Below are positions 52,741-59,639 of a stretch of 64,000 nt of DNA, piece after piece. A program made the position numbers and the translations under genes. This stretch comes from an uncultured Prevotellaceae bacterium (GTDB lineage Bacteria > Bacteroidota > Bacteroidia > Bacteroidales > Bacteroidaceae). The stretch's first letter is position 1. The number at the start of each line of letters is the position of its first letter. Under the pieces are notes generated by a model. That model was not told where the DNA came from, made no database searches, and saw only the letters and a program-made list of their open reading frames with translations. The stretch is from contig CAMVDU010000002.1 in NCBI GenBank assembly GCA_947166345.1, positions 52,555 to 116,554 on the forward strand, given 5' to 3'.

Positions 52741-52768
52741 AAAATGGCGACCTTCTGGGTCGCCATTG
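52741..52768. terminator. Bidirectional terminator
   Basis: AATGGCGACC-TTCTG-GGTCGCCATT between the converging HhH and HAD genes. Confidence 0.85.
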
Positions 52769-52785
52769 TCTGTCTCTTTTAATGC

Positions 52786-53865
52786 TTATTCGAAGATAAA
52801 GTCTGTTTTCTCTACGCCTTCGCCGTAGATGGTCTTGAAGTCATTCTTCATCGAGATGACATGATAGCCGTTCTCGCGCCACTGGTTGCCCAGCTTCAGA
52901 GCTTTCTCCCTGTTGGCGTGGTCGCGTTCATCGTCATCGGCAATCAGCATAAACGCTGCTGCACGGTGGGCGGTGTTGCTCAGGCAGTAGTTGTGCATCG
53001 CACAGTCGCCGCTGCTGTTGCCGAATGTGAGCACAGGCACCTTGCCAATCTCCTGCGAGATCTGGCGTACCTTGTTGGTCTTCAGGTTCTTGATAATCAG
53101 GCTATCAGTACGTATCAGATACTCATCTTTGCCCATGGTGTAATCAACGCCGACGTTGTCACCCTGCTTGCTCGACTTGAGGCACACATCCATGCCTATC
53201 ACCCTGTTGGGCGCAATGCCGATAGACTCTACCAGCGCACGGCAGATGTACCTGTCTGAACCTGAAACAACGTAATAGGTAAAGCCGTTGTCCTCCAGAT
53301 AGTCAAACACTTCGAGCATGGGCTTGTAGAAGCTCTGTCCGTAGGTCATGCCCTTGAAACCGTTGGCCTGCTTGGAGGCATAGGCCTTCACGTAGGCATC
53401 AAACTCAGCCAGCGTCATACCTGCATATGCCTTTGCTGCTGCACGGGCGTGTATCATATCGAAATGGTCAGGCAGTTTCTTGCCTTCCCTGACGAAGTCT
53501 CTGATGTTCTGGGCAGCTTCCTTCACGTCATCGGGGGCTATGTCCTTATAGTCGGGGTCGTCCAGTACGCGGTACTCCAGCATATTATACTCGAAATAGG
53601 TGGGATAGAGTTCACCCACGAAGGTACCGTCCATATCGAAGGTGGCAATACGGTCCTCCACATTAATATAATGAGAGGAGTTGGGATTGGTCACGTCTTT
53701 CACGTACTCCTGCAGGGCGGTCAATGCCTCACATTGGTTCCACAGGAGGAAATACTCCTTCTGGACCGTAGGTAGCCGGTTCTCTTTGTCGTCATCGTTG
53801 CCGCATCCTGTGAAGATGAGGGCAAGGACAAAGAGGAGTGGAAAAAATAGTTTCGTTTGTCTCAT
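52786..53865 (-). CDS. HAD-superfamily phosphatase lipoprotein
   Basis: A 359-residue lipoprotein (signal VLALIFTGCGNDDD). The HAD catalytic motif I is ATFDMDGTFVGEL (about 72-84), motif II is YYVVSGSDRY, and the C-terminal motif is VLTFGNSSGDCAMHNYCL. It resembles phosphoserine phosphatase-like enzymes but is extracytoplasmic and lipid-anchored. The substrate is unknown. Monocistronic, with a minus-strand -7 box 28 bp upstream. Confidence 0.88.
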   Translation of the reverse strand: MRQTKLFFPLLFVLALIFTGCGNDDDKENRLPTVQKEYFLLWNQCEALTALQEYVKDVTNPNSSHYINVEDRIATFDMDGTFVGELYPTYFEYNMLEYRVLDDPDYKDIAPDDVKEAAQNIRDFVREGKKLPDHFDMIHARAAAKAYAGMTLAEFDAYVKAYASKQANGFKGMTYGQSFYKPMLEVFDYLEDNGFTYYVVSGSDRYICRALVESIGIAPNRVIGMDVCLKSSKQGDNVGVDYTMGKDEYLIRTDSLIIKNLKTNKVRQISQEIGKVPVLTFGNSSGDCAMHNYCLSNTAHRAAAFMLIADDDERDHANREKALKLGNQWRENGYHVISMKNDFKTIYGEGVEKTDFIFE

Positions 53866-53893
53866 GATGATGATTTATTGTTCGTTCGGGGTG

Positions 53894-53901
53894 CAAAGGT
53901 A
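53894..53901 (-). promoter_or_regulatory. -7 element for the HAD lipoprotein
   Basis: TACCTTTG on the minus strand, 28 bp before its ATG. Confidence 0.55.
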
Positions 53902-53944
53902 CAAATAATTTTGATTTTTGACGGTTGAATGACGAATATTTTTG

Positions 53945-53952
53945 TATCTTTG
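53945..53952 (+). promoter_or_regulatory. -7 element for the sulfatase operon
   Basis: TATCTTTG, 38 bp before the ATG at 53991. Confidence 0.55.
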
Positions 53953-53990
53953 CACCGCATAACAATACTAACCGTCATACAAGAACAGAT

Positions 53991-55409
53991 ATGGGTGTTA
54001 TAGAGCGAATCATGTGGAGAGTGCCGGTTGTGGGGGCTGTGATGGGCAGTCAGACGGCAATGGCTGAGGATGAGATGCAGCAGGCAACGCCTGAGCGACC
54101 AAACATTGTCTTCATCCTGGCTGATGATATGGGCTATGGCGATCTGGCCTGCTACGGCAACCGCTATATCCAGACACCCAACATCGACAGACTGGCACGT
54201 ACTGGTACCAGTTTCACGCAGGCCTATGCCGGCAGTGGTATCAGTTCGCCCTCACGCTGTTCGCTGATGACTGGTAAGAACACGGGCAACACACGAATAC
54301 GCGACAACCAATGCTATGCCGGTGGACTGACAGGCCTGAAGATCAACACCAACGGTGACACGACCATTGTGAGAAGGGCCAACCTGCTGCAAGAGGATGT
54401 CACGCTGGGTACCGTGATGGGTAAGGCTGGCTACAGAACTTGTCTGGTGAACAAATGGCACCTCGACGGCTATGACCCGCAGGCTGCGCCCAACCATCGC
54501 GGCTTCGACGAGTTCTATGGCTGGACCATTGCCACCGTCCACTCTAACTCACCTTATTACTATCCCTACTACAGACTGCACGGCGACAGTCTGGTTCATA
54601 TCAAGGAGAACGAACACGATGCCCACGTGCGCCACAATACGGAGATCTCGACTGACGACGCCATCGCCTTCATCCATCGTAACAAGGACCAGCGCTTCTT
54701 CCTGTTCCTGGGCTATGATGCGCCCCATGAGCCTTATAACATCGACGACACATCGTGGTATGACGAGCACGGAGACTGGTCGATGAACACCAAACGCTAT
54801 GCGGCGCTCGTCACCCACATGGACTATCACATAGGACGACTGCTGGGCACACTCGACGCCCTGGGACTGAGGGAGAACACACTCGTGGTCTTTGCCAGCG
54901 ACAATGGTGCTGCCGTGATGGCACCCATCGAGGTGCTGAACTGTGGTGCCGGACTGAAAGGTCGCAAGGGACAGCTCTATGAAGGGGGCATCCGTGTGCC
55001 GCTCATTGTGAACCAGCCAGGACGCGTGCCTGCCCGACAGATTTCCAATCTGGTCTATTTCCCTGACTTCATGCCCACGCTGGCCCGACTGGCAGGCAGT
55101 AGTGAGGCTGTGCCCAGCGACACCAACGGTATGGACATCTCGCCACTCTTCTTTGGCGACAGTTTGGATACCGACCACCGCTACCTCTACTGGGAGTTTC
55201 CTGGCAAACAGCGTGCCCTGCGCTATGGCGAATGGAAGGCGGTGACGGTGAAGAAAGGGGCGCCTCTGGAACTCTATCACATCAGCGTCGATCCCAACGA
55301 GACGAACAATGTGGCTGATGCACATCCTGAGATGGTGCAGGCCTTTGATAAGAAGATGCGTGAGATGCGGACGCCCTCGCCCAACTATCCCATTGAGGGT
55401 GAGAAATAA
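53991..55409 (+). CDS. Ser-type sulfatase
   Basis: Hydrolyses a sulfate ester on an unknown substrate. The 472-residue protein starts with a signal-like segment (WRVPVVGAVMGSQTAMA), then PNIVFILADDMGYGDL (metal site) and the sulfatase signature SSPSRCSLMTGK. The position converted to formylglycine is Ser, so maturation must be by a radical-SAM maturase, encoded next door. Other active-site features: KWHLDGYDP, and ASDNGA near 300. ATG 53991 is chosen over 53925 since a -7 box lies between. No glycan locus surrounds it, so the substrate cannot be guessed. Confidence 0.93.
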   Translation: MGVIERIMWRVPVVGAVMGSQTAMAEDEMQQATPERPNIVFILADDMGYGDLACYGNRYIQTPNIDRLARTGTSFTQAYAGSGISSPSRCSLMTGKNTGNTRIRDNQCYAGGLTGLKINTNGDTTIVRRANLLQEDVTLGTVMGKAGYRTCLVNKWHLDGYDPQAAPNHRGFDEFYGWTIATVHSNSPYYYPYYRLHGDSLVHIKENEHDAHVRHNTEISTDDAIAFIHRNKDQRFFLFLGYDAPHEPYNIDDTSWYDEHGDWSMNTKRYAALVTHMDYHIGRLLGTLDALGLRENTLVVFASDNGAAVMAPIEVLNCGAGLKGRKGQLYEGGIRVPLIVNQPGRVPARQISNLVYFPDFMPTLARLAGSSEAVPSDTNGMDISPLFFGDSLDTDHRYLYWEFPGKQRALRYGEWKAVTVKKGAPLELYHISVDPNETNNVADAHPEMVQAFDKKMREMRTPSPNYPIEGEK

Positions 55410-55422
55410 CGTTGGCCTCGAC

Positions 55423-56571
55423 ATGATTGCACAGCCCTTTGCCCGTCCCCTCTATGTGATGCTGAAACCAGCCAGCAGCCAGTGTAACCTGGCCTGTCGC
55501 TACTGCTATTACCTGAAGCCTTGTGCCAAGGACCAGGTGATGGACGACGCGTTGCTGGAGCGTTTCACGCGCCAGTATCTGGAGGCACAGACCCAGCACG
55601 AGGTGCTGTTCATCTGGCACGGTGGCGAACCCCTGTTGCGACCCCGTTCGTTCTATGAGAAGGCGCTGGCCCTGCAACGGCGCTATGCCTGTGGCCATCA
55701 TATTGACAACTGTCTGCAGACCAATGGCACCCTGCTCGATGATGACTGGTGCACGTTTCTTAAAGACAACCGTTTCCTGGTAGGCATATCCATCGACGGT
55801 CCTCAGGCGCTACACGATGCCTACAGACGGACGCGTGGCGGACAGCCCACGTGGGAGATGGTGATGAGGGGCATCCATCTGCTGCAGAAACATGGGGTAG
55901 AGTGGAATGCGATGGCTACAGTCAACCGTCTCAATGCCGACCGCCCCGAGACTTTCTACCGTTTCTTCAAGGATATTGGCTGCCAGTTCCTGCAGTTCAC
56001 GCCTGTGGTGGAACATTCTCAGGGACAGGTGGCCGACTACTCAGTAACACCCACACAATGGGGACAGTTCCTCTGCCGGCTCTACGACGAATGGGTGCGC
56101 CACGATGTGGGTAGTGTCTTTGTGCAGACCTTCGATGCCACCCTGGCCAACTGGGCAGGCGAGCCCCCTGGCGTCTGCTCGCTGTCGTCTATGTGCGGCC
56201 ATGCTGCCGCTATGGAGTATAATGGCGATGTGTACAGCTGCGATCACTTTGTCAGACCTCAGCACCTGCTGGGAAATATTCGTCAGCACACCCTTACAGA
56301 GATGCTCTATGGTCAGCGGCAGCAGACCTTTGCCAATGTCAAGCACCAAGGCCTTCCCCAGCAATGCCGTGAGTGTCGCTTCCTGTTTGCCTGTCACGGT
56401 GAGTGTCCCAAGAACCGCTTCCTCACCGACCGTTACGGGCAGCCTGGCCTCAATTATCTGTGTGCCGGCTATCTGCAGTTCTTCAACCATGTAGCTCGCG
56501 ATATGGACTTCATAAAGGCCGAACTCGATGCAGGACGTGCACCGATGAACATCATGACCCACCAATCATGA
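55423..56571 (+). CDS. Anaerobic sulfatase-maturating enzyme (radical SAM/SPASM)
   Basis: Oxidises the sulfatase active-site Ser (or Cys) to formylglycine. The 382-residue protein has the radical-SAM motif CNLACRYCYYLKP (about 21-33), HGGEPLL, and C-terminal SPASM cysteine clusters (CSLSSMCGHAAAMEYNGDVYSCDH; CRECRFLFACHGECPKNRF). ATG 55423 (MIAQPFARPLYVMLKPASSQ) lies 13 bp after the sulfatase stop; the longer ORF-track start lies inside the sulfatase. This is a dedicated sulfatase-maturase pair. Confidence 0.95.
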   Translation: MIAQPFARPLYVMLKPASSQCNLACRYCYYLKPCAKDQVMDDALLERFTRQYLEAQTQHEVLFIWHGGEPLLRPRSFYEKALALQRRYACGHHIDNCLQTNGTLLDDDWCTFLKDNRFLVGISIDGPQALHDAYRRTRGGQPTWEMVMRGIHLLQKHGVEWNAMATVNRLNADRPETFYRFFKDIGCQFLQFTPVVEHSQGQVADYSVTPTQWGQFLCRLYDEWVRHDVGSVFVQTFDATLANWAGEPPGVCSLSSMCGHAAAMEYNGDVYSCDHFVRPQHLLGNIRQHTLTEMLYGQRQQTFANVKHQGLPQQCRECRFLFACHGECPKNRFLTDRYGQPGLNYLCAGYLQFFNHVARDMDFIKAELDAGRAPMNIMTHQS

Positions 56572-56579
56572 CCATGTTT

Positions 56580-57368
56580 TTATTTCTTTGATGTCATGAG
56601 GATGCCCGTGAAGATGCGACCCGAGTTGATGCCCAGTCGTCGGGCTGAAAAGTAGGTGTCGTACTGCTGGAAGGTGCAGATGGGGGAAACAGCAATGTTT
56701 TCGCCAGGAATGCCTGCAGACAAAAGCTGCTGGCGATTGCATTCAGGAAGGTCGATGTGCCACTTTTCTTTTTTTCTGCTGATGGAATTCATGTCAAACC
56801 CCGCTTTCTCAAAGGCTTGATACACCTCGTCACCCACTTCGAAGCTGTCCAGATGGATGCCTGGTCCTATCTGGGCTACGAGGTCGGCAGGACGGGTGCC
56901 ATAGACGGCAGTCATCTTGCTGACGGCTTTCTCTACGATGCGCTGCACGGTGCCTCGCCAGCCGGCATGAATGGCGCAGACGGCCCGCTGCCTCTTGTCG
57001 AACAGCAACACGGGGATGCAGTCGGCTGTGGAAACGCCGATACACACGCCCTCCACGTTGGTCATTAGGGCATCAACACCCTCCAACGTGGTCTGCCGTT
57101 CATCGTCAGAACGTTGCAGGAAATCCTCGTCCACAACGGCAATCTCCGTCAGGTGCACCTGATGGGGCATCACCAGACGGTTGTCGCTCACGTCCAGCAG
57201 CTGGCACAGGGCCTCGCGGTTCTGTCTGATAGTCTCCTCGTCGTCCCTACAATAGCGGTTGATGTTGAACGAGGCATAGTTGCCCTTGCTGCAGCCCCCC
57301 TGTCGGGTGCTGCTGAAGGCCACCACCTCGGGCCCCATCTCGTAATAGTCCAGTTGCGGCTGTCTCAT
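56580..57368 (-). CDS. pgeF: Peptidoglycan editing factor (multicopper polyphenol oxidase fold)
   Basis: A 262-residue YfiH/PgeF (DUF152) protein, which removes mis-incorporated amino acids from peptidoglycan precursors in E. coli. It has the metal-site motifs STRQGGCSKGNYASFN, MPHQVH, STADCIPVLLFD and IHAGWRGTVQRIVE. The start overlaps the pectinesterase stop (ATGA), so the two are translationally coupled, an unexpected partnership. Confidence 0.93.
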   Translation of the reverse strand: MRQPQLDYYEMGPEVVAFSSTRQGGCSKGNYASFNINRYCRDDEETIRQNREALCQLLDVSDNRLVMPHQVHLTEIAVVDEDFLQRSDDERQTTLEGVDALMTNVEGVCIGVSTADCIPVLLFDKRQRAVCAIHAGWRGTVQRIVEKAVSKMTAVYGTRPADLVAQIGPGIHLDSFEVGDEVYQAFEKAGFDMNSISRKKEKWHIDLPECNRQQLLSAGIPGENIAVSPICTFQQYDTYFSARRLGINSGRIFTGILMTSKK

Positions 57369-58396
57369 CGTGGTAGTGAAAACGTCTTTTTGTCAGGTCG
57401 CCATTGTGGGAAGATACGTTTCAGCGTGTAGCGTCGTGCCTCTTTCTTGCTGAGCACGGTCTCTATGGTGTTGGTCTCGTCGCGCAGGGTCAGCGTCAGC
57501 ACGTTCGACGCAGGCATCACGCTGCGGCCCTCGTAGTCGTGCGTACCATATTCTTTGAACTGACTGTCGATGGTGCGCATGCCGTGCGGGTCGAAACGCG
57601 TGGCGTCCAACTTGTCAGGAGAGAGCAGGGTGGTGTTGATCCACGTACACTTAGGCGAGATGCGCCATCCGCGGGCATAGACAAACGATGAACCCTCATT
57701 GTAGATGCTGCAGTTCAGGAACACGTAGCCCCAGGGCGTCTTCGACGTGCGAGGGGCGGCAATCACACAGCGTCCCCTGCCGCTACGGTGCTCCGTGACC
57801 AGCGTGCAGTGGTTGAACACCACATCGCCAGCCCCACAGATGAAGTCCACCGTACCGTGAATCTCGCAGTCCTCAAAGTACATCTGTCCCCTTTCGTTGT
57901 CCGAGTAATAAGTGTCCTGAAACGACAGCATACACACACGTCGGCAGATGGTGCGCGTCCCCTTGTCCTGCAGACAGACGGCACGGCCTGCAGCCCTAGT
58001 CTTGTCGTAGTCCAGCGCATTCTGCAGCGTCAGGTCCTGCAAGCAGTTGTCTGTGCCCGTGATGCGCAGGGTCGCTGTGGTGGCAATACCCTCCTGTTCT
58101 ACGGGTGGCTGGTTGCGTATGATGGTGCTGTCCATGCTCTCGCCCAGCAACACCACGTGGTTGGCTGTCAGTGTCGTCAGTACGCGCTGTCCCAGGTCGT
58201 AGGTGCCGTTAGGAATCACAATGTAGAGCCACTCTGATGCAGGCGCGTCGTTACGACTGTTAGCCTCGTCGATGGCCTTCAGCAGACTCTCTGCATTGCC
58301 TGCCTCCACGTTGATTCTGTTCTCTTGGGCCGAAGCCTTGCTAATGAACAATGTACAATGAATAATGAACAATGATATCCACAATAAATGCTTCAT
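57365..58396 (-). CDS. Pectinesterase (CE8) family protein
   Basis: Removes methyl groups from homogalacturonan in pectin. The 343-residue exported protein has the parallel beta-helix signatures ALDYDKTRAAGRAVCLQDKG, SFQDTYYSDNERGQMYFEDCEI (acid/base Asp), GTVDFICGAGDVVFNHC (nucleophile Asp) and YARGWRISP in place of the usual LGRPW. The signal peptide LLWISLFIIHCTLFISKASAQ is largely encoded by a CAATGTACAATGAA-type word repeat. Start ATG 58396 is used; the ORF-track extension passes through the antisense of tRNA-Pro. No other pectin genes are near. Confidence 0.87.
   Translation of the reverse strand: MKHLLWISLFIIHCTLFISKASAQENRINVEAGNAESLLKAIDEANSRNDAPASEWLYIVIPNGTYDLGQRVLTTLTANHVVLLGESMDSTIIRNQPPVEQEGIATTATLRITGTDNCLQDLTLQNALDYDKTRAAGRAVCLQDKGTRTICRRVCMLSFQDTYYSDNERGQMYFEDCEIHGTVDFICGAGDVVFNHCTLVTEHRSGRGRCVIAAPRTSKTPWGYVFLNCSIYNEGSSFVYARGWRISPKCTWINTTLLSPDKLDATRFDPHGMRTIDSQFKEYGTHDYEGRSVMPASNVLTLTLRDETNTIETVLSKKEARRYTLKRIFPQWRPDKKTFSLPR
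58344..58377. repeat. Word repeat encoding part of a signal peptide
   Basis: AATGAACAATGTACAATGAATAATGAACAATGAT. On the minus strand this encodes SLFIIHCTLFI of the pectinesterase signal peptide. The same word occurs inside ccsBA at 25614. Confidence 0.8.
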
Positions 58397-58423
58397 TTTC
58401 TTACCTCTTTTACAATTCGAGCA

Positions 58424-58431
58424 CAAAAATA
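58424..58431 (-). promoter_or_regulatory. -7 element for the pectinesterase-pgeF operon
   Basis: TATTTTTG on the minus strand, 27 bp before the pectinesterase ATG. Confidence 0.55.
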
Positions 58432-58440
58432 CGAAATAAT

Positions 58441-58471
58441 TTTGAAGTATCAAAAAAAAAGCGTACCTTTG
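58441..58471 (+). promoter_or_regulatory. Promoter of tRNA-Pro
   Basis: TTTG (58441-58444), a 19-bp spacer and TACCTTTG (58464-58471): an exact -33/-7 match. The tRNA starts 99 bp downstream, after two hairpins. Confidence 0.75.
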
Positions 58472-58475
58472 CACG

Positions 58476-58494
58476 CGGTTTTTCAAAAACCGCC
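58476..58494. repeat. Hairpin in the tRNA-Pro leader
   Basis: GCGGTTTTT-C-AAAAACCGC, a perfect 9-bp inverted repeat at the expected 5' end of the transcript. Confidence 0.7.
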
Positions 58495-58499
58495 TGCGA

Positions 58500-58554
58500 T
58501 TGTAGGCAGCACCTCGGCATAAAGCCCGCTTTATGCACTCGGTTTGCACTACAA
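58500..58554. repeat. Structured GTAGGCWGCACCTCGG...CTCGGTTTGCACTAC element, copy 2
   Basis: TTGTAGGCAGCACCTCGG, a perfect inner hairpin GCATAAAG-CCCG-CTTTATGC (58518-58537), then CTCGGTTTGCACTACAA. The outer pair TTGTAG/CTACAA replaces the GGTAG/CTACC of copy 1. Confidence 0.75.
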
Positions 58555-58570
58555 TTGCACCCTCAAAAAT

Positions 58571-58643
58571 CGGGATGTAGCGCAGTTGGTAGCGCACTAC
58601 GTTCGGGACGTAGGGGTCGGGCGTTCGAGTCGCCTCATCCCGA
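58571..58643 (+). tRNA. tRNA-Pro (anticodon CGG)
   Basis: A 73-nt cloverleaf: acceptor CGGGATG/CATCCCG, D-arm GCGCAGTTGGTAGCGC, anticodon stem CTACG/CGTAG with loop TTCGGGA, T-arm with GTTCGAGTC, discriminator A. Reads CCG. CCA is not encoded. It has its own promoter and a structured 99-nt leader. Confidence 0.93.
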
Positions 58644-58693
58644 CTTTTCAACAAAAAGGGAATGCCGTTGGCACTCCCTTTGTTTGTTTTTGC

Positions 58694-58749
58694 CGTTTAC
58701 TTCTGCCTCACGGGTATTTGTTCCAGACCGTTTACTTCTGCCTCACGGG
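58694..58749. repeat. Direct repeat at the 3' end of the VanX-like gene
   Basis: CGTTTACTTCTGCCTCACGGG occurs twice, 35 bp apart (58694-58714, 58729-58749). The second copy contains the last codons and stop of the dipeptidase gene; the first lies just downstream. Confidence 0.85.
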
Positions 58750-59523
58750 GAAGGTGAAATACGTGTCGGGGAAGGGCTCGTCCTTCAGCGTGAAGTGCCA
58801 CCACTCGGAGTCGAGGGCCTTGAAACCGTGACGGAGCATGGCCTGGCGCAGGATCATGCGGTTGCGGAACTGCTCAGGGGTGATGGTGCGTCCAGCTGGC
58901 GACTTGGAGCAGTCGCCCGTATATTCGCCCGTCTCGGGATTGCCGCAGAAGTCGGGATGGCTCTCGGGCCCAAACCAGTCGAAGGTGCCACCCATGTCGA
59001 GCTCCTTCTCGGTAGTCATGTCGAAGAGGGTGAGGTCGAGGGTGGAGCCGCGCGTGTGTCCACTCTTCTCGTAGATATACTCCTGCTCGAAGAGGACGCT
59101 CTTGTCGAGGTCGGGGTAGAAGTAGCGCTTCATCAGCGTGTCGGGGATATTGGCAGCCCATCGCACGAAGTGGTCAACACCCTTCTGCGGACGGTAGGCA
59201 TCGTAGATTTTCAGACGATAGCCCTGTTTGATGACGTCGTCGCTCACAGCCTTCAAGCTGTCGGCAGCCACGCGTGTGAGCAGCGCCGTAGGCTGCTCGT
59301 AGCCGTCGATGCTGGTGCCCACGAAGTTGTAGGTGCCATAGTAGCGTATCTCGAGGATCACATCGGGCACCACGTCGGTGATGTTCACAAACTGAGAGTT
59401 GTCGTCGGTGGGGTTGACGGCTTCTTTCTTCTCTTCCTTGGCAGGCGAGGCGCATGCCACCATCACGAGGCTGCAGACGGCAAGGAGGGTCGTCGCGAAC
59501 CATTGGGTTGTTTTCTTCATCAT
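58732..59523 (-). CDS. D-alanyl-D-alanine dipeptidase-like lipoprotein (VanX/DdpX, M15D)
   Basis: A 263-residue lipoprotein (signal VCSLVMVACASPAKEE). Zinc-site motifs: SGHTRGSTLDL (SxHxxGxxxD type) and SEWWHF (ExxWH type), with IYDAYRPQKGVDHF, the conserved Arg stretch of M15D enzymes. Members cleave D-Ala-D-Ala; in Gram-negatives (DdpX) this scavenges D-Ala from cell-wall dipeptide. Its extracytoplasmic lipid anchor and the lack of vanA/vanH neighbours argue against a glycopeptide-resistance role. A minus-strand -7 box lies at 59552. Confidence 0.9.
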   Translation of the reverse strand: MMKKTTQWFATTLLAVCSLVMVACASPAKEEKKEAVNPTDDNSQFVNITDVVPDVILEIRYYGTYNFVGTSIDGYEQPTALLTRVAADSLKAVSDDVIKQGYRLKIYDAYRPQKGVDHFVRWAANIPDTLMKRYFYPDLDKSVLFEQEYIYEKSGHTRGSTLDLTLFDMTTEKELDMGGTFDWFGPESHPDFCGNPETGEYTGDCSKSPAGRTITPEQFRNRMILRQAMLRHGFKALDSEWWHFTLKDEPFPDTYFTFPVRQK

Positions 59524-59551
59524 GTTCGGATTATCTTTTCAATAATTGCTG

Positions 59552-59559
59552 CAAAGTTA
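59552..59559 (-). promoter_or_regulatory. -7 element for the VanX-like gene
   Basis: TAACTTTG on the minus strand, 28 bp before its ATG; divergent from the phosphatase operon promoter. Confidence 0.5.
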
Positions 59560-59598
59560 CGAAAAGTATTTGGATTGTTCACATTTTTCTCCGAAATA

Positions 59599-59629
59599 TT
59601 TGTCAGTTGCATTCTTTTTTATATCTTTG
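59599..59629 (+). promoter_or_regulatory. Promoter of the partner-switching operon
   Basis: TTTG (59599-59602), a 19-bp spacer and TATCTTTG (59622-59629), an exact -33/-7 match. ATG 59640 is 10 bases downstream. Confidence 0.75.
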
Positions 59630-59639
59630 CATCGCTATT

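Noticed and set aside
58732-59523. Vancomycin resistance by VanX
   Set aside because: The VanX-like protein is a lipoprotein with no vanH or vanA neighbours, so D-Ala-D-Ala scavenging is more likely.
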